Part shown: in pieces, positions 13,021 to 24,816 of the stretch
Numbering within the stretch: position 1 is the stretch's first letter
Layout: every line of letters starts with the position of its first letter
DNA from: Daphnia pulex
Lineage: Eukaryota > Arthropoda > Branchiopoda > Diplostraca > Daphniidae
Direction: 5' to 3'
Assembly: GCF_021134715.1 (NCBI RefSeq)
Contig: NC_060021.1
Span: 4,092,001 to 4,156,000 of the forward strand
DNA: 64,000 nucleotides
The notes under the pieces: generated by a model
What the model was told of the DNA's origin: nothing
Seen by the model: only the letters and a program-made list of their open reading frames with translations
Databases searched by the model: none
Translations under genes and position numbers: made by a program

Positions 13021-16000
13021 ATGGAATTAAACCCTGAAATTCGAAATGCTTGTAGAGCATTGTTGGAGTCATTAACACACAAGAAAATCAGTGAAGAATG
13101 TTCGTCTATTAATGGAGTCATCCGTCAGCTAAAGCAAGATTATGACTATATTACTGAGCAAGAAGTTAAAAAGTCCATTGAAGGACTTCAACATAAGTTT
13201 GACATTCATGCAGAACATGAAAAAAGTCGACATTTCCAAAAGCTTGTTGCTGATTACATCCAACTCACTGCACCCACAGGACTTACACATCCAACATGGT
13301 CCATTCTTCACTTGCTCATCAGGCTAGCATATAGACCTACTGAAAGAATGGGGATAGCAAGAGACGGAATTATTCTGAAAAACTTGAATATTGAAAACGA
13401 GAAAAGTGACTACAAAAGCATTGAAGATACTGGAAACCTTATGAAATTTGATAAAGAAGTGATACATTCAATGTCTGACACTATATTAAGTACATGGACA
13501 GATAGTGAGGATGATGACATTGAAGTAACAGACAATAAAGATGTAAACTGGACAACATCATGTGTAGTTAATCCGAATATTCCACTGTTTTGCTTCTTCA
13601 AAAAACCTGTCATTCGAAATTCTTCCTTAAATGACTTAATTCAGACAAGATATAGTAGTGATTCCACATCAAGAACTTGGACGGACTTCCAGCTATTGCA
13701 TGAAGTTTTATGGGCTCTTCAACAATCCTGTGATAGTAATTCATTCTTCGTGTCCGCCGAAACTACAAATTCTAGTGTTCAAACTAAAGCCATTAGATTG
13801 GTTGGCCTTCCACATCTTAGTTTGCATTTTTTCCGACAACTTCTTCAAGCGATACGAGAAATTAACTTGTTTTCCAACAAGACATCCTCACAAGAAACTT
13901 ACACGTTGACACATCAAGCGTACGCAGCTGCACTCGCCAGTATTGTCGCTGATTTTAAACAATCAGTTTCCGACTTCGAAAAGCGTGTTGCCGAACAAAA
14001 GACCACACTTACCTTAAGTCATCTTTTGCTATTTCTGAAACCATGGGCCTCAACTATTTCCAGTATTTCTGCAATGCACAAATCAATCATGCAAACGTCT
14101 TCTGCTCCAACCGATAACAATACGCGCGTCACCCATCTGTTGTCAGTTCTGTTCGATTCAACTCAAAAAGCACAAGTCGCTAACTACTCCACACTTTATC
14201 CGGTTTTGCTGAAAATTCTGTGTTCGTCATTGGAGCCTTTCTTGAATATGGTTGATCTATGGCTTAGCCAAGGACAAATTGTGGATCCTTTTCAGGAGTT
14301 CGGCATTATTCGAAACGAAGCCATTTCACCTCAAGATGAGCGGTTCTGGTTTGAATCTCTCTTGTCACGTCCAAGCATCCCTTCCATAAACTTTCTTAAA
14401 CCATTGATGGACGATATCTTACTAGGGGGTCGTTCGGTGGAACTCCTTACCAAATTAAAAAGAGAGTTTATTGATATGAACTGTGTGACAGCATCCACCT
14501 GCCGCTCAAAAACCTTGGCGGAAATTTTTCGAGAACGCTTTAATAGACTTGCTTCATCAGACCCCTTCCAGTGCGCCGTTTCTCAATCATTTACTCTTTC
14601 TGCGCCGGCCACTGCTAATCCAAAACAAATTAATTCCAAGAACCCCTTGCTGAGCAAGGCCTTTAAATGTCTTCGTAACGATTTCTGCCGAAACAAATAT
14701 TCTGAAGGTCAAGAGACTCGATTGGAAACATTAAGTACGCCACCGGAATTCTATCCGCTTTTACCTTTACTGGAGAAAAGCCTGTTGGAACCCATGCGAA
14801 GTCGCCAGCGCCTGGTTTGTAAGGCTCTTCTCGATACCTTGTTTGAGAATTGTGCCCTTGGACAGCATATCCGGACCCTTCGCCAAATTCACTTCATGCA
14901 GGCTGGAGACCTAATGGGTCGCTTTTGTCTACAGCTTTTCCAAAAAGTATTTAAAATTTTAAAATGTTAGAATTTAGAGAGATTATCATTATTACTTTTT
15001 TTTATTTAGTTCAAAATCGGTGACAAGTGGGACAACGAATCTAGCCTTACTTTATCTCTTCTCAACTGTATATCTCCTAGAATGAGTCAATCTGCTCCGT
15101 ACCTTTTTGTAAACATAAGAAAAGGCAACAACCAACAAATGTCTGTCGTAAATCTATCGGATCTACAAATCAATTACAAAGTTCCATGGCCAATCAATTT
15201 GGTTGTGACCCAAGAATCGATGGTTCTCTACAATAGCGTGCTCAGTTTCCTGATGAAAATTAAACAGGCAATGTTTTCACTTCAACGCTTGTCATTCAAA
15301 GGTAAACAAAATTTCAGAAACGCTTTCCGTTTAACGTTTATATTAGTTTCAGTTCTTTTTATCCAGCGCTCAATAGTATGGACATTGAAAAAAGCGGCCG
15401 CCCAAGACAGAAAGAAATGCTGCCATCTGCTGCTCTTCGTCACCGATTACAACTATTGCGGGCGTGGCTACTTTATTTTGTTTCCAGTGTAGATAATTAC
15501 ATAATGGAATGCGTTTTGGAGTCGTCACACATTCGCTTGGACATGCAACTGGAGAGTGCGGTCCATCTTGGCCAAATTATTGACAGCCACCACGATTACG
15601 TTTGCTCTATTCACAAACAGTGTCTTCAGCAGCCTTCGGGTGCATTCTTGCGCGATGCTATAAACGAGGTTTTTTTTTTTAAAAAAGCTCTGGACATTTG
15701 TGAATTGTGAAACATTTACCATTTTAATGCAATGTTGTCTGTATGATAGGTTCTCTCGATTTCAATGGAAGTAGCGAATGCTTGGAAGGATGGAATAGAG
15801 TCGGAGAAGCTGACTAATCTAGAGGAAAATTACGTAAAGCATCACCAATTTGTAGCAGCCGTCCTTGAAACAGATAGCGCACATTCCATGCTTCCTCTGG
15901 GTAATTATCCTGATTCCAGTTATCAAGCGCAATACCTCCATTTTGTTTACATTGTGTTTTCTTTTTTTCTACTTTGCAGTCGAAACGCTTGCTGCTGCCT

Positions 16001-16035
16001 TGATCCATAGCTGCCCAGCGACTCGTCGAAATTAA
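13021..16035 (+). CDS. TUBGCP5: gamma-tubulin complex component 5 (GCP5)
   Basis: Coding exons 13021-14946, 15010-15301, 15367-15668, 15750-15900 and 15980-16035 join through GT-AG introns of 63-81 bp into 908 aa; vertebrate GCP5 is about 1,020 aa. The N-terminal third matches the GCP5-specific head, and the Spc97/Spc98 family C-terminal gamma-tubulin-binding domain covers about residues 690-900. Its hallmark tyrosine-x-valine-proline-tryptophan-proline segment is at about 697-703. The last residues align with the GCP5 C-terminus. GCP5 is a structural subunit of the gamma-tubulin ring complex, which nucleates microtubules at centrosomes and spindles. The acceptor at 15366 was preferred over the nearer TTTCAG at 15352 because only it keeps the frame. 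The start is the first ATG giving the conserved head; upstream 5' UTR exons are possible. Confidence 0.95.
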
Positions 16036-16857
16036 CCGTATTGATAATTCTGATTGGTTTTCCTGCTTCAATTTTGTAAACCAACGTTTGTGAGCTAAAA
16101 GTATTGAGAAGTAAAAATGATGCAACATTAAATAACAAACTATGCAAGAAAAACTTCTGCATCTTTTACTAAATGTTAATTAATTGATTAAAACTAATGA
16201 TATTTGTAAGAACCAGTATGGTAGTGATCTGAGTCAAACGTTTGTCCCTTTAAAAGAACGAGTCCGTGCAACTTTTTGACGAAAAATTGATTTTTCGACA
16301 CTAGCTTTCAGTTAATCTAGAAAAAAAAAACTAGTTTTTCCGGAAACATGATAGATCAGTTCTCCTTCAACAGACTTGTTCAGTCGTTTTATTATCCGAG
16401 GCTTTTTCGCCGAGATCTTAAAGGTTCAAAATGCAAGAAAATATTCTTCCATTTTCGGCTTTATTTTGGCTACCCATTCTAACCTGGTATGGTACCTCTA
16501 CCTAATCCTAATGGTATTCAAAACTTAAGTTGTTCAGATCGAAACCTTTTTTTAATGTAACGTATAATGTATTTCATTTCCAGCAACTGTATTGTGAAGG
16601 GGCAAAACTGGTTTTCCCATGTAAAAACCATTTCATAAACCGGAAAAAAACGTTAGAAGTCTCGATAAGGCTCATCTCCATCCAGACATTTTTCATCGTA
16701 TTGTCCGTAGCCTACTTGATAAGAGTTTACGGCAATCTCATTTCCAAATAATAATAATGGAAAAAAATAATAATAATAACAAAATCATTTTAAGCACACA
16801 TTTTTTTCTCGTTTTATTAAATAAAAATCCGTTAGTACGAGGAGACATTTAAAATAG
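16036..16857. other. convergent 3' region of GCP5 and CRAL-TRIO genes
   Basis: An AT-rich spacer between two convergent stop codons. It has a small inverted repeat CGAAAAAT-TG-ATTTTTCG at 16280-16297 and a palindromic poly(A) signal near 16812-16826. No additional coding sequence is supportable. Confidence 0.6.
16812..16826. terminator. palindromic bidirectional poly(A) signal
   Basis: TTTTATTAAATAAAA reads as AATAAA on the plus strand (16820-16825) and on the minus strand (16813-16818). It lies 40 bp beyond the stop of the minus-strand CRAL-TRIO gene and about 785 bp beyond the GCP5 stop, so it clearly suits the former and could also serve the latter. Confidence 0.5.
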
Positions 16858-19333
16858 TCAATCAATACTCTGATTTCGATCCGGTGTGTCATGGCTCGCT
16901 CTTATCAAGTTATCGATCCAAAGGGAAGACTGATATGGTCCTTGTTCTCCTCCTAGTTCCGCAGGTAAGATTTCTCGTGAAAATATTTGATGCAAGCTGG
17001 ACAGGTTATTGCCATGACTGAAAATCTAATTTAAAGAACAATAACATCAATATGGATTTCTTTCATTTATAAATAACATAAACAGGTTTGGCCAATTAGT
17101 TTTTTTTTCATTTTGAGTCAGAAATTTACAAAGCAAATCTTAAAATTTTAGACAACTCATATTGTGTCCCGTCCTTCAAGGAATACGCTTACGATAATCA
17201 AAGTTTTTAATCTTTAGACTTTTAATAGAATAGCACTATCTTATCTTTGTCTAATTTTTTGGATAAAACATTTCATTTTTTTTTAAATTACACGGTGTAC
17301 CTTTCCTCTTGACGTTCCACGTAGGAAGGGTTTAAGAAGCGATACAGCAGCTTCAATGTACCACTAAAAATAAACATAAATATTTGAGATACTGTATAAA
17401 ATTTCTGCAATACGATTTAACAAGGAGTTCACCACTTAACACACCTCCATGACGGAAAATTTTGCGCTCGATTTGCGCAAATTTTCTTCTTTTAGGTTCT
17501 AGCTCTTAATGTGTGGTATAAATGAAATACACTGAACAAGAGTACCGAAAATTCCCGAACACACACAAAAAAAGAAATATAAATGTATTACTTAATAGTT
17601 TTAGTAAGAAAAAAAAAATTTATTCAAACTCAGTAAGTAGTGAACTCTTCGTAAAATAATTTCAATCAAGTCTACTTACAGGTTGTGCGACGCAGTGAAT
17701 AGACTTGAAACGGACGGGATAACTACACATTTATAAAGAAGAACGTAATTAAACAAAAAAAAAAAAAATTATTTGAATATTGTACAGTACCAATATTCTA
17801 ATCCTTCGGCAATCTCACGTAATGCAGCGGGTTGAAGTTTGCTACACTTTTTTTAATGAAATGGAAATTACTTTGATAACAATTTTCCAAATTTTATTTT
17901 TTCACTTTTTTCATCATCACCAACCTGTTGAAAGGAAAATTGACTCCAGTCTATCACGAGAATTAAGCCTCTCTCTCTAACCACACAGTCTTGAAGAAGC
18001 AGATCGAGAGATAAATACAATGCCTGTGATTGTAAAATGAATATTAAATATACGTAGTATTAACACCAAAATCGCATGTTGCGAACCTTGTGGATAGCGG
18101 ATATTGAGTAACGACTTCTGTTTAAATAAATAAATAAAGTAAGTTCATGTAGTTATTAATTAAGCAATTTGAACAATATTACGGATCCCACTGAGCAGCG
18201 AACAAAACCATGATACGTCGTCCCCGACTGTCTCGCCGCTGTAACACACCAGGTAGACCGTCCTCTAGTGCCTGCTTTATCTATGGTATATATATGTAAT
18301 GCAATAATAAAATCAAAAACTAAACAAAGTTAACTAATTAAGGACAAAAAAAAAAAATAAATAAAAAAAAAAAAACTAAAATACTAAAATAAAGATCTAC
18401 ATGTGTTGCAAAATCTAATAAAATTTACATTCAATAACCCCCGATTAATATGGCGAAACAGATTTGCACTATTTCTGTTTTTTTTTACCAAGTGCTAAGA
18501 TTTTTTAAAGCTTACTTATGGCTTGATTGCATATATATGCTGTACATATGGACATTTTTGTTTCTGCGCTTGGGTACGGTATTACATGATGATACCAAGA
18601 AGAATCAGTAAACTTACTAAGGTGTACAAAAAAAAGGTAAATTTTGAATGAAGGGATTTTATTGGCTTAAGATGAAAGATATCGATATTTGACAATGATT
18701 TACGAGATTCAAGCTTCTTAATAGACGAAGTTTAAGAATAATCCTTACCTCAGCATCCTCGATCTTTAGGCCAAAACAAAGTTCGCGGTTTCGATGCAGG
18801 AAACGAAAATAATTCTCGTACACTTCGAGCGCGTCTTTGACACATAATTTCCTCGCTCTCAAAAATCGCATCAGGAATTCATCGTCAGTTTGAAGAGTTC
18901 CTACGAATATATGCATTGTAGCCCACTGTTAAGAACATGTTTATTTTTTGCTAGCCTATACAGATTTTTCTTTTTCTCTGTTAATTATTTCTAAAACCGT
19001 TTTGTGGCGACATTTTTTTGTGTTTCGACATATTTGTGCAACTTGTGTGTGGCGGGGTACATTTTACAATTGACCTTGGCTATCTAATTAATTACATGTA
19101 AATTAAGACATGTCTCATGTGCAAGGAATTTAAGTGAAACGATAAATATTTTTTGTATAATGTATTTAGTCTACCAACTTTCTCTTACCGGCATCGGGGC
19201 GAGCAAGTACTAAGGCTCTGAGAGCTGCTAAAGCGACATCCGGTGAGAGTGATGAGTTGGCTGTTTGAAGTGAAATGTCTAGATCTCTTTTAACTTCAGC
19301 CGTTCCCCAGGCAAATTCAGAAAACTCGGACAT
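16858..19333 (-). CDS. CRAL-TRIO lipid-binding protein (alpha-tocopherol transfer protein / clavesin-like), 9 exons
   Basis: Coding exons in transcript order: 19189-19333, 18749-18900, 18183-18280, 18087-18117 (a 31-bp micro-exon), 17925-18023, 17791-17846, 17680-17722, 17301-17363, 16858-17025. They assemble to 284 aa with all phases matching. The N-terminal CRAL-TRIO-N helices contain the typical phenylalanine-leucine-arginine-alanine-arginine-lysine stretch near residue 60. The lipid-binding lobe then shows the expected order: Asp-Gly-x-Pro, a Trp-Asp segment, the central beta-strand, a Tyr-Pro-Val-Arg-Phe-Lys segment, a Lys-Pro-Phe-Leu segment, His-Gly-Asn-Asn and Leu-Pro-Ala-Glu-Leu-Gly-Gly. 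The family carries hydrophobic ligands such as tocopherol, retinal or phosphoinositides between membranes in the cytosol; the ligand here is unknown. The start is the first ATG upstream of the conserved helices. Confidence 0.93.
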
Positions 19334-20657
19334 GTCGCGTTGAAGTAGGTTATTCCCTTTTGATTTTCGAATAACATGGGCGTTGTATTATATAAAGCTC
19401 TTAAACGTATACGACATCAATAAATTCGAATTGCACCGTCCAAAATTTTCTCGCATATTCATATAAAATATGACAGAAATGGACGTAGAAAAAGAAATCA
19501 ACAGGACACGATTCTCTTTGGGAAATGCAAATGCTTCCAAAAAGTAAAACACCTCACAGGCTTATTTCCATCCTCTACCTTCGACTCACAACCACAGAGC
19601 TTAAGAGTGAGACTACGGAAGAACGACCAAAAGAACGGCTCAGGTATTTTCCAAGGTGACCAGCAGGTGTGCTACTTTTCTTTTTCCCATTAGAAAACCC
19701 AACGGCCATCTATGGATAAGCAACTCGATGTCATACCACAAACGACCTTATATTCCACAATTAAAATCGCGGGAACTACGTGTTATAATACGAAGATCGA
19801 ATCGAATGCATCCGAATGGAAAATTAGAATTGGTGGACTCTTATTATAATAATATCGCCTCAGAACAGCCCATGATATTTTAAAATGCATGAGATGCATA
19901 CATGCATATATCACGCCATGCGAAAATTCTTCTCAAAGAAAATTATTTGCAATTTGAAAATGTAAGAAGGAAAAATAAATCACAGTTATTTAAAAAACCT
20001 CGAGTAAATCTTAGTGAAATTTTCAAAATTGTTTAAAGACAATTTTTTTTTTATTTAAAAAGATTAAATTGCTTCGAGGATTTCAAAATGTTATTGCAGT
20101 GTTATAGATTTTTACGATTCTTTTTTTTTCCACGAGGGTTTTGCTTTCTTTTTTTTTATGGCGGAAACACGCAGGTTTCCACAGCGTTTTCTTATGGATT
20201 CAGACAGATTGCCATAGTTTTAGAAACAAATAAAACATTTGCTATATTTCAATTATGCTGTATTCAGGCCGTACAGTCGCTGGCTCATTGCTGATTGGCT
20301 GTGTAAGCCGGAAGGGCAGACACTTCAGAAACGATTGTTGGCCTTGGGTGTTGTAGGCTGTTTTGAGTGGTGTAGATAGGATCAACAGGTGTGTTCATCA
20401 GTTCTAGGGAAAATATAAGAAAGTAGTAGAATTTAGTATATCCTCAGTTATAGTGTTGTTCAAAATTTCCATTCCTTGTACGTAGTTTTCTTGAATAGCG
20501 TCAGTTTTGTCTTAAGAAGGAGTTCGATACGAACAGAAGTTGACAAAAGTAAGTGACAACACAATATTAAAAATGTTTGATTTTGAAATTCTTAATATCA
20601 ATAATTAATTTATGCCTTTCTTTTTTAGTGATTTTGCAGCTTTATTCTCTGATTATA
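19334..20657. other. divergent promoter region; 5' UTR exon of the SDR gene
   Basis: This lies between the CRAL-TRIO start and the SDR start. A donor GTAAGT at 20550 and an acceptor TTTTGCAG near 20638 suggest a noncoding first exon of the SDR gene ending at about 20549. Arthropod initiator-like TCAGT motifs occur near 20397 and 20445. The ORF-like stretch at 19656-19883 has no splice or family support. Confidence 0.5.
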
Positions 20658-21961
20658 ATGAGCCTTGATTTCTGCTACATGGTTTGTAAAGCATTTGTGA
20701 TGTGGGCTTGTATCTTCTATCGCACTCTTTTTCCAGCTGAACTGAAATCCATCAGTGGAAAAATTGTCCTGGTAACTTTGAGATTTAAGTTTATTATTGT
20801 GAAAATGAGTTATACACGAATACTTTTATTTAGATAACAGGTGCAGGACGGGGCATTGGAAGAGAAGTTGCATTACAGTTTGCACAGCTTGGATGCACAA
20901 TTGTTTGCTGGGATATTAATCTAGAGGCTGCTCAAGAAACTGCCACAGAAGTTGAAGCTATAGGGGGGAAAGCAAGTGCTTTTCATTGTGATGTTTCACA
21001 ACAAAAAGATGTAGAATTAAAAGCTAAACTAGTGAAGAATGTTGTTCCACATATAGACATTATTATCAACAATGCTGGCATTATGCCTTGCCATCCCTTC
21101 CTCAGCCACAGCATTCAAGAGATTGATAGATGTATTGACATCAATGTGAAAGGTTGCATCTGGGTAAAAAAATATTTTGCTTGTTCTTCCCTTTTCCTTT
21201 TATTTTAATGCTAGAATGATTTAAAACATATTTTATTTCTGGTTCTCTATGTTGATGGTATTTCATCAAATGATTTATATGTGATACTCTATTGGTAGGT
21301 TGTCCGCGAGTTTCTTCCAGGTATGATAGAGCGTAAGCAAGGTCACCTGGTTTCTATGTCCTCCATTGCTGGTGCAATGGGGTGTGAGAACGTTGTTCCA
21401 TATAGTGCATCCAAATTTGCCGTACGAGGAATGATGGAAGCATTGACAGAAGAAATGCGACGTGACAGCCGCAATTTAGATATAAAATGCACGACCATAT
21501 GCCCTTTTGTCGTAGGTAAGTGACAATCAAGCAACAAATAACGTGTACCTGTCAATATTATTTACTTATTCCATCTTAATCCTGTGTTGTTTGCAGACAC
21601 GGGACTTTGCCAAAGACCGCGCGTGAAGTAAAATAATAACAATTACATATTTTCGTTACATTATTCCTAAATTTTTTGATTATTTTATATAGATTTCCAA
21701 GTTTCTTGCGTGTTACAAATGTGAAAGACGCGGCTAGTATCATTGTTCGAGCTGTGAGACGTGGAGATACACTGGTATTCATGCCTGAATATGTCTATTA
21801 CTTCTGGCTTCTCATCAAGTAATAAAGTCCAACCAGTTTCTTTCCCGTAATTTTTACTAAATTTTATTTTGCATGGCGTTTTATTTAGGATATTACCGTC
21901 CCGGGTCTACGATTACGTGGTAGATTTTTTTGATACTGGATTGGAACCACATGACGAATGA
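20658..21961 (+). CDS. short-chain dehydrogenase/reductase, SDR16C / 17-beta-HSD11-like
   Basis: Coding exons 20658-20771, 20834-21163, 21299-21515, 21597-21627, 21693-21818 and 21889-21961 give 296 aa, near the usual ~300 aa. Residues about 7-25 are a hydrophobic N-terminal anchor, as in the lipid-droplet/ER members of this group. The Rossmann glycine motif TGAGRGIG is at 40-47, NNAG at 117-120, and the catalytic set is Asn142, Ser170, Tyr183 and Lys187 (YSASK). An Asp-Thr-Gly segment follows at the end of the fold. The nearest known families are SDR16C5 (epidermal retinol dehydrogenase 2) and HSD17B11/13, NAD(P)-dependent oxidoreductases acting on retinol or steroid alcohols. The exact substrate cannot be told. 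An intron in the 5' UTR is likely. AATAAA at 22322-22327 is a possible poly(A) signal. Confidence 0.95.
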
Positions 21962-24001
21962 AATAGCCGAATCTCTAAAATCAGATTTTTGATTTATCAT
22001 ACGCTAGTTAGAACTAGCGGTGCTGCTGGTCGCTCACTGTAATTTTAATTGTGTGTGTATTGTGGGTAATTCAATTAATGCGCTATGAAGCTAATTACAA
22101 AATTGGACACGGCTATTGATTGGTCATTTCGACAGTCTGGTCTGTATGCGGATTAGATGAGAAACCAATTTCATGAAAAACAAATTGATATGATTCTTTG
22201 GCGTGTATGACGAGGCAATTTTTTTGAATATGTTTATAATATACAAATGAAAAAAACTTCAGATTATTTAATTTCAAACAAGCACCGGTTTCCGAATCTA
22301 CTTATAGGCCTAAATAATAATAATAAAAAATTCAAGCGATTTGTGCTTGATTAGATTGGTCTCACCGTGTTGTTTTTAAGAGCGCTAACCCGACGTTACA
22401 ATTGAATAATTTTTTCCGACCCTTCGCTTCGCTCGCGAGTTTCCCTCTAGGTCCCCCCTTTTTTCAACATATTTTTTTATTATATTTTAAATTATTTAAC
22501 AAACAAATCTAGATTCTCATTGGTTATTATAGTTACATATTTTTCCCCTCTTTGTTTTTATCTGATTAGTTATGTCAGTAGCAAGGGCGACTTAGGTGCA
22601 GCGGGCTGGACCCTCGCTACACTACGCGCCCAAGCAATTCTAGTCTTTTTTACACCTTCCGTTAAACAAATAACCTTCCATTTTAATGTGACATCCTAAG
22701 TTAAAGTTTTCAGAGTTTACACAGATCATACCAGACTTTACGAATAAAAATAAATTTTATTAAAGATTAATCAAGATTTACGCCATATACATGGTCATGG
22801 TGCTGTCTGAAAACTAGGGCGGCTTAGGTGCACACCCCAGAGTCCCAGACCCTTAATTGTATCACTTCTGATTAAGAACCTAAATAAATGTCGTTGGCCA
22901 AAAATTGAATTGATGGCGACCTTTGAATTAATTCAATAACATTTTTAGATTCGATGGGTTATTATAAGTTTTTGTTTCCCTCTCTATTTGTAATTAATTG
23001 GTTATGCATTATATACATCGTCTTGCACCCTCATGAGAGGCCTTGTTTATAATTGCCTTAATTATAATTCCGCTGACAATTTAATTTGTTGAATTTTTAA
23101 TTTAACTTTCAATTTACGCTTACGTCAGGCAATGTTTGCTTAAACACCCCAAATAAAAGATACATTGGCGTGATTATCCGTTGGCGCTGGCTCCTTTGAG
23201 AGAGTGAGAAACGCCGGTCTGTACATTCGATGGGGTCGCTTAATTAACCCTGCGATAGATGTCAGCATAGCTTGAAAAAAGAGCTTGAAAAAACAGCGCC
23301 AGAAAATAGGTGCTGGGTTGAGCTGCTGGGTTGAGGTCCTACTTATGGCACTAAAACGTGCCATATGGCAAGTACTTAGTGCCATTATTCGTCCCCCCAC
23401 CCAGCTATTAAGCATCACCCAACCTTGTAATCTAGCTATGCTATCTGTCCCCCGCTCCTCCCACTATCACTCTCCACTCTCCATTCAGCCTTTTTTTACA
23501 GTCCTTTTGGTCAGTTTTTTCTGCCATCTATCGTAGGGCCATATAAATGGCCATAGGGGAGGGCGGGGTTATCCTGGACAAATTTCGTATTTCATTCATT
23601 AATACGAAATTTATTACTATTTGACAAAAAAAAATTATGAAAGTATAGTTTATAGTTACCCTCATATTCCCTGTTTTTCTCAAAGTTCTCTATTGAGAAG
23701 TCTCCGAGTTATAGAGTTTAGAAAAATCGTAAAAAGTTACGATAAATAAAAAAAACGGGGGGAAAAACAGGACGGTTTGGGTGATTAATTAGACAAAAAA
23801 AAAAAAAATATTATCCTTCAGTTGTATTGTTTTTTTTTAATGTATTAGAGTAGAGAAATGTCTGTTCTCTTATTTTGTGAAAAAAAATGTTGAATTCTGG
23901 TTATTAAAAACAGAATTTCATAAATTAAACCTAGAGGGGGTAAAAACTGGACAAACCGGGATGATTCGGGGTGACGTCATTGAAAAAGGGGGCGTTTTCA
24001 G
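21962..24001. other. intergenic, repeat-like spacer
   Basis: No gene is supportable. It contains a 12-bp-arm inverted repeat (23580-23612), a palindrome GGCCAT-ATAA-ATGGCC (23537-23552) and a CRE palindrome TGACGTCA (23972-23979). The ORFs on both strands near 23140-23536 lack coding character. Confidence 0.5.
23580..23612. repeat. perfect inverted repeat, 12-bp arms, 9-nt loop
   Basis: AAATTTCGTATT at 23580-23591 is exactly reverse-complemented at 23601-23612, with a TCATTCATT spacer. Confidence 0.9.
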
Positions 24002-24320
24002 CATAGCCTACTTTAGTTACGGCCAGTCAGTGTACATTGGCCCCTGCAAACGTTGGGGAAGCTAGAAAACGTAGCCAGAAGGCATCCTGTCCTTCTGACT
24101 TTAGCTTGCCCCATGCTAAAGTCCTGCCCTAAAGTCCTGCCCCATCCTAAAGTCAAGTCCCCCCCCCCCCCTAAAGTCCTGCCCCATCCTGTCCTTCTGA
24201 CTTTAGCTTGCCCCATGCTAAAGTCAGAAGGACAGGATGCCTTCTGGCTATGTTTTCTGGCTTCCCCAACGTTTGCAGGGGCCAATGTACACTGACTGGC
24301 CGTAACTAACGTAGGCTATG
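24002..24320. mobile_element. foldback MITE with 104-bp TIRs and 8-bp TSD
   Basis: The 319-bp element begins CATAGCCTAC and ends in the reverse complement. Arms 24002-24105 and 24217-24320 differ at only three positions. GTTTTCAG flanks it directly at 23994-24001 and 24321-24328, an 8-bp target-site duplication typical of hAT- or P-superfamily transposition. The centre holds tandem TAAAGTCCTGCCC-like units, a C-run (24159-24171), and a second copy of an internal 41-bp stretch (24083-24123 repeated at 24185-24225). There is no coding capacity, so it must have been mobilised in trans. The low arm divergence indicates recent origin or hairpin-driven conversion. Confidence 0.92.
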
Positions 24321-24816
24321 GTTTTCAGAAAAATCCCTGCCGCCCAATTTCGCCCCCGAGCGTCTGTCCAAACAAACTCCCAGCAATGGCCCTCTAGGAA
24401 AGTTGCCATAATGTTTTAATTATGTACATTTATAATTTGAAATGATCGCAACTAATAAAGGGATGGGCAGGCTATTATTTTATTTTATTAAATATTTAAT
24501 TTTTGAGCTATTAGTTGGTCGTAACACAAAAATAACTGTAGAAAAAAAGAAAAAATATAGCGGTTCTCTTACTTTTATTCATATCTTGAGAAATGAAATA
24601 GATGGAAACATCAAATTACATTCTCGGATAAGGAATAACATTCTTCACATTAAAATAATTATTTTTTAATTTTTTAATAAATAGTTTAGTCAAAGAATCA
24701 TTTGTCCAATGCTGGACGCGTCCAACATAAAAACCGCCCCCCTCCCCCCCCCCTACATTAAAAAAGTCATAGGCCTACAGACATGAGATACTGAGAAAGT
24801 GACATGCTGGACACTC

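Noticed and set aside
15082..15492. Continuous plus-strand frame reading past 15301
   Set aside because: The stretch after 15301 is intron and out-of-frame exon of GCP5; the GT-AG intron 15302-15366 restores the family sequence.
23972..23979. CRE palindrome TGACGTCA as a promoter element
   Set aside because: No gene start lies nearby and the site is in repeat-rich sequence beside a MITE; an 8-mer match alone is not enough.
24013..24295. ORFs on both strands in the palindromic region
   Set aside because: They arise from the inverted repeats of the MITE and have no protein similarity.
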